DNA from: Nitrospiraceae bacterium
GTDB taxonomy: Bacteria; Nitrospirota; Nitrospiria; Nitrospirales; UBA8639
Length of the DNA stretch: 8,051 nt
Assembly (NCBI GenBank): GCA_003523945.1
Contig: DOFS01000447.1
Span: 1 to 8,051, forward strand
Reading direction: 5' to 3'
Shown here: piece by piece, positions 1-6,470 of the stretch
Position numbering within the stretch: position 1 is the stretch's first letter
Layout of the letters: each line of letters opens with the position of its first letter
The notes under the pieces: model-generated
What the model was told of the DNA's origin: nothing
Seen by the model: only the letters and a program-made list of their open reading frames with translations
Databases searched by the model: none
Made by a program: the position numbers and the translations under genes

Positions 1-1180
1 CACCTCCAAGGCTCTTGGAAGGCATGCCACCCATATGATGTGTCAACATCCCATACAAACGATTGCCAATAATCTGTTGATCATGTGAGACGAAAAACCG
101 ATCACGATCAATTAAGTTTGTGGTGTCATTAAATGTATAGGTTTCCGCATTTCGCCATCGGCGTTCCGCGGAAAAATAATAGACCGTATTATTCAGGGAA
201 AAGGTCTGACTCGGCTTCCAATGAATATCCATATGAGAGAGGTATTGGTGAGAATTGGCCTTTTTATTAGCCACATTATAATTCACAAATCGCATTCGTT
301 CATCGATGGTTCGGCCATCCGTCGTTTCAACCACACCCTTTAAGGGCTTGGTCCCGAATTCATCGGAAACCAAGGGGGTCCCCCAATAATTTGGCAGGGT
401 GTCTTCCAGGTAATCAAAACCCAAGGTCACCTCCAATGATTCGACGGGTTTCCAGAGAAGCTCCCCTGTTCCGTTCAGTGACCGTGAACCGGCCTCCTTG
501 ACATACCCGTCAGAACTGGAAAAGCTTAAATCGGCTCGATACCACAAAGCCTCACCCAAGGGGCCTCCTGCACCTGCTCCCAACTTCACCGTGTGGTAGC
601 TGCCATAGGCCGTCAACCCTTCCCACGAATAATGAGGCTCTTGGACGGGCTTCTTGGTCAACACATTCAAGGTTCCCGCTATGGCTCCTTGTCCATGTAA
701 GACCGAAGCGGGGCCTTTCAGTAATTCAATCCTCCTGACATTGAACCCATTTTGTGGACGACCGGTCATCGTCGCAGGACCAAGCCAAAGTCCATCACGC
801 AATATGGTAATTTGATTTTCAGTAAATCCTCTCATGGAAAAACTGAAAGGATCTCCAGGGGGCGCTCCCCAGGTGATACCAGGCTTTTGTTCAATGGCTT
901 CGGACACACTTTTATATCCGTCGTTCTTTAACTCAAGATGATCAATGATATGAATGGAAGCAGGAGTTTCTAAAGATGTCAGTCCCAGTCGGCTGCTGGT
1001 AGAGGGAGGACCATGAACAGGTAACTCACTTGCGGTGACGACCACTTCATCCATTTGAATCGGCAAGGACTCATCTTCTTCCCATGAAACAACTGAATCC
1101 TGCGCCCAGGTCATGGAGACACGCACTAACAAGAACATGACAAGCGCAATGAGCGCTCCGATTTCGACCAACCGTGACAT
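1..1180 (-). CDS. TonB-dependent outer-membrane receptor, N-terminal part (cut by window edge)
   Basis: The first 393 codons of a TonB-dependent receptor read open to the window edge; the C-terminal barrel lies outside. Such proteins are 22-strand outer-membrane barrels that import chelated metals using energy from TonB-ExbB-ExbD. Seen here: a signal peptide (residues 1-26, hydrophobic core about 7-19, likely cleavage after TWA), a TonB box-like DEVVVTA at 44-50, then a plug domain at about 70-178 with SMRGF (115-119), LRDG (127-130) and the RIELLKGPASVLHGQGAIAG stretch (150-169). Barrel strands begin near residue 185. The RGF and LRDG pattern resembles the siderophore-receptor (FhuA-like) branch more than BtuB. 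The ATG at 1180 was chosen because it gives the signal peptide and has AAAGGGA five bases upstream; the ATG at 1184 is out of frame. A cobalamin riboswitch directly upstream implies control by B12, so the ligand may be a corrinoid or cobalt chelate (inference). Confidence 0.93.
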   Translation of the reverse strand, partial: MSRLVEIGALIALVMFLLVRVSMTWAQDSVVSWEEDESLPIQMDEVVVTASELPVHGPPSTSSRLGLTSLETPASIHIIDHLELKNDGYKSVSEAIEQKPGITWGAPPGDPFSFSMRGFTENQITILRDGLWLGPATMTGRPQNGFNVRRIELLKGPASVLHGQGAIAGTLNVLTKKPVQEPHYSWEGLTAYGSYHTVKLGAGAGGPLGEALWYRADLSFSSSDGYVKEAGSRSLNGTGELLWKPVESLEVTLGFDYLEDTLPNYWGTPLVSDEFGTKPLKGVVETTDGRTIDERMRFVNYNVANKKANSHQYLSHMDIHWKPSQTFSLNNTVYYFSAERRWRNAETYTFNDTTNLIDRDRFFVSHDQQIIGNRLYGMLTHHMGGMPSKSLGG

Positions 1181-1215
1181 CCATATCCCTTTCCACGAGG
1201 ATTTCCTATTTCACT

Positions 1216-1350
1216 CCGGTCAGGTTTCCTGACTTCGGGCTCCCTACTAACCATGCCTTCCCATCATGAATGACAGTGGCGCTTAATGGTGTTCGTTCCC
1301 GTTACAGTTGCGGGACAGCGTTGGATTCTCACCAAACTTCCCTAAACCGG
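1216..1350 (-). promoter_or_regulatory. Cobalamin (B12) riboswitch aptamer
   Basis: Read on the minus strand, this leader shows the conserved blocks of the cobalamin riboswitch in order: GGGAA, GGTGAGAATCC, the CTGTCCCGCAACTGTAA core, a GCCACTG B12-box region, GGGAAGGC, then GCCCGAAGTCAGG followed by AAACCTGACCGG. The ends CCGGT (1346-1350) and ACCGG (1216-1220) can pair as the closing P1 stem, and TCAGG-AAA-CCTGA forms the usual 3' hairpin. It sits 26 bases after the DUF2149 stop and 35 bases before the receptor ATG. No stem followed by a T-run is seen between aptamer and gene, so control is probably at translation initiation. A short ATCC (1199-1202)/GGAT (1185-1188) pairing would overlap the receptor's ribosome binding site and is a weak candidate for the switching stem. 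Expected effect: B12 binding lowers receptor synthesis. Confidence 0.95.
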
Positions 1351-1376
1351 ATGGACAATATGAAGAGAAAAATTAA

Positions 1377-1691
1377 CTAGTGATCTTCGTGAAGGGTACC
1401 TCCTTCTATGAGATAGAGTTTTCCATTTTTGGGATCACGGAACACCCGCCCCATCGATTCGTATCCTGATCCTGGACTTTGGATGCCCGATGGCAAATCC
1501 GGGAGCTCTTGTCCTTTTTCAACAAGCTGCGGTTTCGCCAACCGTTCAATCAATTCCGGACTCATTGCCGCGAGTGCCGCGATGAGTCCACAGGCAAACA
1601 CGAGCATGATGTCAAGAAAATTGGCGAGGGGGCCCAATGGCTCCTCTTCCTGTTGATCAAACCGGCTCGTTCGCCATGCCGAACGCTTCAT
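1377..1691 (-). CDS. DUF2149-type small membrane protein, ExbD/MotB-like stator candidate
   Basis: A 104-residue protein matching, by recognition, the DUF2149 family found next to CobN-like and MotA/ExbB-like genes. Residues 1-19 are charged and cytoplasmic in style. One membrane helix spans about 22-43, starting PLANFLDIMLVFACGLIAAL. Its Asp27, in the context LDIMLVF, matches the arrangement of the proton-carrying Asp near the start of the helix in ExbD, TolR and MotB. The remaining 60 residues form a short hydrophilic tail, rich in Pro and Gly around 60-78, expected in the periplasm. This tail is much shorter than the usual ExbD periplasmic domain. The ATG at 1691 has AAGGGA about six bases upstream, and the gene starts 13 bases after the ExbB-like stop, so the two are probably made together. 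Family placement is recognition; the proton-channel role is inference from the Asp-bearing helix and the neighbour. Confidence 0.85.
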   Translation of the reverse strand: MKRSAWRTSRFDQQEEEPLGPLANFLDIMLVFACGLIAALAAMSPELIERLAKPQLVEKGQELPDLPSGIQSPGSGYESMGRVFRDPKNGKLYLIEGGTLHEDH

Positions 1692-1704
1692 GAGATATCC
1701 CTTC

Positions 1705-2139
1705 TCATTCTGTCACCGCATTCAAGACCTCGTCGTACCAACGGCGACGAAGACGACCAAGAACAAACCCGATAATCCCGGCCAATAAGCCCAGCACTGT
1801 GGTGTCAAAGGCCACCGTCACCGCACTTGTCAGAATCGAAAGGTCCCCTTGTCCCAACCCTGATAATCCGGGCCCTAACGGAATCAATGTTCCCATCAAC
1901 CCCAACATCGGTGAAACACGCGTCAGAATGTCAGTTCGCTCAAGACGTCGTCTGGCCATCTGTTCGAACAACACTCCTGCCGGATAGGCATCAAGGTTTT
2001 TCAGTCCCCAGAATCGTTCCCCAATCGCAATGCCAATTTCCCAAACGGCCAACACCATCATGAAGGCGAGGCCAAAAATAATGGGATAGAGGAGAAGAGA
2101 AACAAAATCGTGCATCAGCGTCATCATTTGGCCATTCAT
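1705..2139 (-). CDS. MotA/TolQ/ExbB-family proton channel protein (short)
   Basis: A 144-residue inner-membrane protein with three predicted helices, about 14-38, 75-97 and 104-128. The VSPMLGLMGTLIPLGPGL stretch (75-92) is the signature of the MotA/TolQ/ExbB family (P-x-LGL-x-GT), and the third helix with FDTTVLGL (111-118) matches the T-rich final helix of ExbB/TolQ. A basic loop (ARRRLERTD, 62-70) between helices 1 and 2 and an RRRW segment after helix 3 agree with a cytoplasmic loop and tail. In the family, pentamers of this subunit surround an Asp-bearing partner (ExbD, TolR or MotB) and convert proton flow into motion. At 144 residues it is clearly shorter than typical ExbB or TolQ (around 220-240), mainly through a reduced cytoplasmic loop and tail. 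It starts two bases after the cobN stop (GGAGA lies about ten bases upstream, inside cobN) and is followed by the ExbD-like gene, so it is likely dedicated to the CobN homologue. Confidence 0.92.
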   Translation of the reverse strand: MNGQMMTLMHDFVSLLLYPIIFGLAFMMVLAVWEIGIAIGERFWGLKNLDAYPAGVLFEQMARRRLERTDILTRVSPMLGLMGTLIPLGPGLSGLGQGDLSILTSAVTVAFDTTVLGLLAGIIGFVLGRLRRRWYDEVLNAVTE

Positions 2140-2141
2140 TT

Positions 2142-5100
2142 TTATTGATTCTCCACAATTTTTCGACTGCCATTACGGATCCCAAGTACTACTAACGTCA
2201 CAATGACACCCCAGACCAACCAGAGATGGGGAATCAATCCCTCAATCAGTCCCTCCGACCGATCAGGTGGGACCGTCTTTGCATATTCGGAAAGTTGACC
2301 TACTTCAATTTCCGCAATCGTCGTCAACATTTCTTCCGGTGCCTGGGTAGGAGGACGGGCACGATCCATGACCTCGTGTAATTTTTGAATGAGATCGACA
2401 TCAAGACGATGAGCAATCCAAGCAAAAACCGGATGATCAGGACGGGTATGTCCACTTCCCGGCAATCCATGCTCAATAATAAGGCCTGCAAAATTGCGAC
2501 TTAGCTCATTTAACGTGTGCTCATCGACATCCCAAAACCCTTTTTGTACGGCAACAAGCATGATGCCGAGCATATTCGTTTTGATGTGCACATTTTGACC
2601 ACTTTCCAGAAATTCATCGAGGCCGATATCATAGCGATCATCGAGATAAACCGATTTGACTTCGTCCCACATCACACTGGTAATGATTTCGGGATTGGTC
2701 ACTTGCCAACCCCACAGATATTCCAGAAATTCACTGCCCATCGTTCTGGCTCCGGCATAATCATGCTGCATCAGCGGCTTTAACCACTGAGGGTTCAGAA
2801 ATTTTCCACGAAATTCGGTCAAGAGGGCTTGGTCTAAATTGACCAGCTCAGGATTTTTGGGATCGGCATGTTGAACAATGCGGGCATGGGGAGGCGAGTC
2901 AGTGAGAGTTTCAACGGCAAGGCTCAACCCACCGAGAAAATCGAACGCATCATTATTATCCAGCAGACCGTAGAGATTGCTGGCACGGCCCAAATAAGTA
3001 TGCTCAACGTGTGTTAAATTCGACGAAAAGTGTTCTTGCATGCGTTCTCCCCGATACCCCACTCCGTAGGCATGGCCCATACGATTCAGATAGGCCTTGG
3101 CCACCTCCTTGCGTTCCTCCCAGGCACCGGAACGTTCTACCAGACTATTGACTCCTGCTCCATAAGACCCCGGAGCAGCACCAAAAATTCGAAGACTGGC
3201 CTGACGACCGGCTGAAACCGGCGTGACTCCGTTTTCGAGTAGAGAGCCCGCTTCTTTCACCCAATGGGCAGCCACACGATTGTCCTCAAGCGTTTCTTCT
3301 CCACCAGTGGCCAATGCGCCCAGCGGGTTCAACGCAGACTCAAGAGCCGGGATGAGCTTCGGGGTATTCTTCCTAATGGTGAGACTGGCACCATCCAACG
3401 CCAGCAGGATTGCTTTATCCAGCCATTCAAGCTGTGCCCCATATAAATCTCGAAATAAGCCGGAGGAAATAAAAACCACATCGCGCCGTTCATCCCGATT
3501 CTCAAGAGATACACGGCGAATCCCGGTCATAATTCCTCGCCCATTCCAAATCGGTTCGACTCCCAACATGTCTAATCCAAACGCAATCATCGCCCCTTCA
3601 TCACGAACCGCATCGGAACCCCACAGAATCACAGCTTCTTTCCCATCCGCAGATGCCGGAGTGTCTGCGCGTGCTTGCGTGGCAAGGTCACTCCCTAACG
3701 AGAATCCCAAACGTGTGGGTAACAGACTCCCATCAAGCGCGTGGAAATTTTTCCCTGTTGGCAAGACTTCCGGAGTCCGTATGGGATCATTCCCTTTCCC
3801 TGGTTTAACAAAGCCACCATTCAGGGCGTTAAAAAGTGATCGTCGCTCCCCGCCCGGCGAGTTCGCTAAGTCCTGGCGACGAAGAGCATCTATTGTAGTT
3901 TCTTTGGCCGACCCGACAATCGACGCCATCATGATAGTGATCGCCGTGTCTTCCCAATCTTCACCAAAAACATGGAGCCCAAGGGGCATATAGTTCTCTT
4001 GTAGCTTAGTCAGATAATGTCCTGTTTCATGCACCAACAGGTTATCGTCAACCTTGTCAAAGTCTATTCCCCGAATAGTCAACTCCTTCGCCATGCTGGC
4101 CGCAAGTTCCTCTCGAAGATGCAGCGCATCAATCTGCTCACGGATTGCCGCCACCGAGCGAACTCTGGCAGGTGATGCGGGATCCGGGTCCGCTGCCTCA
4201 AACGTTTCAACGAGCTGACGCAGGCCCAATAGGTCGTCATAAAGCTCTGTGGTACTCAACGGTGGAGTCAAATGGCTCACCATAACCGCCAAGCCACGGC
4301 GTTTGGCTTGAATGCCTTCCCCAACACCATCCACAATGTAGGGATAAATGCCTGGAATTTCTCCGGCAATATGCCAGGAATAATCCAGAGGTCCCACCCC
4401 CGTGCTATGTCGTGGAAGGAATTCGTAGGTGGAATGTCGTCCGAGATGAATGATGGCATCGGCGGCAAACTCGCGGGTCAACCAGGAATAAAATGCCCAA
4501 TACTGATGGGTGGGAGGAAACGTCGTGTTCGCGTGAAGCAGTTCTTCGTTCAACTCCCATCCACGTGGTGGCTGCGGACCAATAAACACATTTCCAAAAC
4601 GTATTCCGGGAATCAGGATCTTTCCTTCAGACACCATGACTCGCCCTGGTGCAGCCCCCCAGCCACGTAGTCCTTCAATCGATGTCTCGCGGACGGCGCG
4701 ATTGAGATTTTGAGCCTTTATCCAATCTGATCCGCCGTCGATCAGCAGGCGATATTCTTGTTCCAGTTGATTGAGAAGGTCTTGAGCCCGGTCTCGAGCA
4801 GGGTGGTCGGCCCCATCAAGCAGATAGCGGACATCCCCCAGGACGCGCTCCAAAAGTTTACGAGCAAGGCTAGGCTCATGACGCTCAAGCGCATCGTGCA
4901 AACCCTGATGAAGATAACCCAGAGGCCCCTCTTCCATCTCAGCCTTCAGTTGATCAGGAAGGACATTGAAGTAACCGGCATAATTTTCCGGACTGACCGT
5001 CGTCACACGTTGAGCCATTTGATGTAACGCACCGGCATCTTCGGGCAGATTCACACCAACTTCCTGAATTCGGTCCAACAACGCTTGCGAAGTGTCCGGC

Positions 5101-6470
5101 AGATCCCCCGTCGCATATCCCTGCTGTTTCATCTGTTGGAGAATGTTTAAGAGACTGGCAGGGACATCCAGATTATCCGCACCAATGTTATGGCGACCGG
5201 GAGGGTGATTGTAATAGACAATCGCCACATGCTTGTCAGCATTGGTGGTCACACGCAACCGATACCAACGACTGATCCGCTTCATCATCCGTTCCACCTG
5301 ATCGGGAAGTGGCTCTGTAATACTGAGGCGCAATCCCGTCAGGGGATGCATCCAGGATTTTGCTTCCGTTGCCAGCACAAGCGGCTGACTCACCCCCTGA
5401 ATTTCAGGCATGGCGATGCGGTAATGAACGGAATTCCACGGAAGCCCATCTTCCGACAACATCCACTGGTCATACGAGCGATCAGCAAGACGAAGCCCCT
5501 TCAGTACTGGGACGTTCAGATCCGAAAGAATCTGAGTGGAGCTCTCCCGCCCCTCTCCGCCTCCAATCACAAAATCTTGAAGGGAGACGATTCCCGCTAG
5601 CGGAGCCTTTTCGCGAAATTCTCCGAGCAGCTTGAGCGCGTCTGTGCTACTTTCACCCCATAAGGCGAAAAGTGCCAGACAATCAAATCCCTCCCTTTGT
5701 GCCACAGAACAGAGATGATCGATGAGATCGATATGCCCTTTGCTATCACCTCGATCGTGATCAAGGATCGCAATCCACGGCCTTCCGGCTTGTAGCGCAA
5801 TCGTATGCCGTTCAACGATCGATTTTCGATGATACAGTCGGATATTATCGGGTGGTTTCAGTGCCCCCGGTTCAAGAGCATCCCCTGCCGTTTGAACAGC
5901 CAACGCAATCAAATTGGCAATATTCTCCTGCCCACGAGCCTGCCAATATCCTTTGGCTCTGACCCATGTCGTCTGACGAGGAAACTCGCTGGAGAGCTTC
6001 TGCACCCACTCTGAAAGATTCTCGCCCTCATAAGGAGAGCGTCCAATGTCCTTGAGACGTTCCGCGTTCATATTGTCGAACAACAGACCGGCCTGATCAC
6101 GAGAGTATTTGACGAGAGAGGGAGGGGAATTAATCACCAACACCGATTGGTGACTGTGTGGAGAAAGAAAGCGCTCAAGCCGCGCGGCCGTATCACCAAA
6201 GATGGCCACAGCCAGAATAACATCGCCTTCGTCGAGAAGTTGCTTGACCTCTTCATCGCTCATCATGGTCAATTGTGAACTTGACCGGAACATCAGATGG
6301 TGCCCGGGATGATGATGTTGAAAGGAGTCGGCTCCCGCAGCAAGGTCAACGGCTGAGCGGTCTGAAACAATGGCCACGACAGTCTTCGCCAGCGCCACAT
6401 TTCCTATGGACATGGGAAGGAAGAGACTGAGTATCAACACATGCCAGAAGGCATTACGACGCGGGATCAT
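2142..6470 (-). CDS. cobN: CobN/HmuS-type chelatase large subunit, exported and membrane-anchored
   Basis: A 1442-residue member of the CobN/ChlH/HmuS family, the large tetrapyrrole-binding subunit of metal chelatases. Family blocks are visible in order: YNHPPGRHNIGADNLDVP (about 420-437), IPGIRFGNVFIGPQPPRGWE (620-639), the HLGRHSTYEFLP block (675-686), YPYIVDGVGEGIQAKRR, HVFGEDW, VLPTGKNFHALD (902-913) and DNNDAFDFLGGLS near 1170. It is longer than many CobN proteins because of its ends. The N terminus is a Sec-type signal peptide (basic residues 4-5, hydrophobic 8-20, cleavage expected after VALA at 28). The C terminus has one helix (1412-1431) followed by RNGSRK, placing the tail in the cytoplasm and the catalytic mass in the periplasm. 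Classical CobN works in the cytoplasm with CobS/CobT, neither of which is encoded here. Placement before ExbB-like and ExbD-like genes recalls hmuS. It may insert or remove a metal; direction and substrate (corrin or haem) cannot be told from sequence. The upstream ATG at 6488 is in frame but lacks a ribosome binding site. It overlaps cobB by 17 bases. Confidence 0.92.
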   Translation of the reverse strand: MIPRRNAFWHVLILSLFLPMSIGNVALAKTVVAIVSDRSAVDLAAGADSFQHHHPGHHLMFRSSSQLTMMSDEEVKQLLDEGDVILAVAIFGDTAARLERFLSPHSHQSVLVINSPPSLVKYSRDQAGLLFDNMNAERLKDIGRSPYEGENLSEWVQKLSSEFPRQTTWVRAKGYWQARGQENIANLIALAVQTAGDALEPGALKPPDNIRLYHRKSIVERHTIALQAGRPWIAILDHDRGDSKGHIDLIDHLCSVAQREGFDCLALFALWGESSTDALKLLGEFREKAPLAGIVSLQDFVIGGGEGRESSTQILSDLNVPVLKGLRLADRSYDQWMLSEDGLPWNSVHYRIAMPEIQGVSQPLVLATEAKSWMHPLTGLRLSITEPLPDQVERMMKRISRWYRLRVTTNADKHVAIVYYNHPPGRHNIGADNLDVPASLLNILQQMKQQGYATGDLPDTSQALLDRIQEVGVNLPEDAGALHQMAQRVTTVSPENYAGYFNVLPDQLKAEMEEGPLGYLHQGLHDALERHEPSLARKLLERVLGDVRYLLDGADHPARDRAQDLLNQLEQEYRLLIDGGSDWIKAQNLNRAVRETSIEGLRGWGAAPGRVMVSEGKILIPGIRFGNVFIGPQPPRGWELNEELLHANTTFPPTHQYWAFYSWLTREFAADAIIHLGRHSTYEFLPRHSTGVGPLDYSWHIAGEIPGIYPYIVDGVGEGIQAKRRGLAVMVSHLTPPLSTTELYDDLLGLRQLVETFEAADPDPASPARVRSVAAIREQIDALHLREELAASMAKELTIRGIDFDKVDDNLLVHETGHYLTKLQENYMPLGLHVFGEDWEDTAITIMMASIVGSAKETTIDALRRQDLANSPGGERRSLFNALNGGFVKPGKGNDPIRTPEVLPTGKNFHALDGSLLPTRLGFSLGSDLATQARADTPASADGKEAVILWGSDAVRDEGAMIAFGLDMLGVEPIWNGRGIMTGIRRVSLENRDERRDVVFISSGLFRDLYGAQLEWLDKAILLALDGASLTIRKNTPKLIPALESALNPLGALATGGEETLEDNRVAAHWVKEAGSLLENGVTPVSAGRQASLRIFGAAPGSYGAGVNSLVERSGAWEERKEVAKAYLNRMGHAYGVGYRGERMQEHFSSNLTHVEHTYLGRASNLYGLLDNNDAFDFLGGLSLAVETLTDSPPHARIVQHADPKNPELVNLDQALLTEFRGKFLNPQWLKPLMQHDYAGARTMGSEFLEYLWGWQVTNPEIITSVMWDEVKSVYLDDRYDIGLDEFLESGQNVHIKTNMLGIMLVAVQKGFWDVDEHTLNELSRNFAGLIIEHGLPGSGHTRPDHPVFAWIAHRLDVDLIQKLHEVMDRARPPTQAPEEMLTTIAEIEVGQLSEYAKTVPPDRSEGLIEGLIPHLWLVWGVIVTLVVLGIRNGSRKIVENQ

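Noticed and set aside
1180..1184. The ATG at 1184 as the start of the left receptor
   Set aside because: It is in another frame, whose translation (MDVTVGRNRSAHCACHVL) has no signal peptide; the ATG at 1180 leads directly into one.
1181..1215. An intrinsic terminator as the riboswitch expression platform
   Set aside because: No GC-rich stem followed by a T-run is present between the aptamer and the receptor ATG on the minus strand.
1351..1400. A promoter ahead of the riboswitch (TATTGT-like -10 on the minus strand)
   Set aside because: Only four of six bases match the -10 consensus and no -35 is found at a sensible distance, so it is not listed as a feature.
3223..3993. A 256-codon open frame on the plus strand
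   Set aside because: It lies wholly opposite cobN, its translation is rich in Ser, Arg and Pro with no recognisable domain, and cobN across the same bases has clear family motifs.
2142..6470. A simple call as the aerobic-pathway cytoplasmic cobaltochelatase CobN
   Set aside because: The signal peptide, C-terminal anchor, altered core block and ExbB/ExbD-like neighbours, together with the lack of cobS/cobT, argue against the standard role, although the fold assignment stands.
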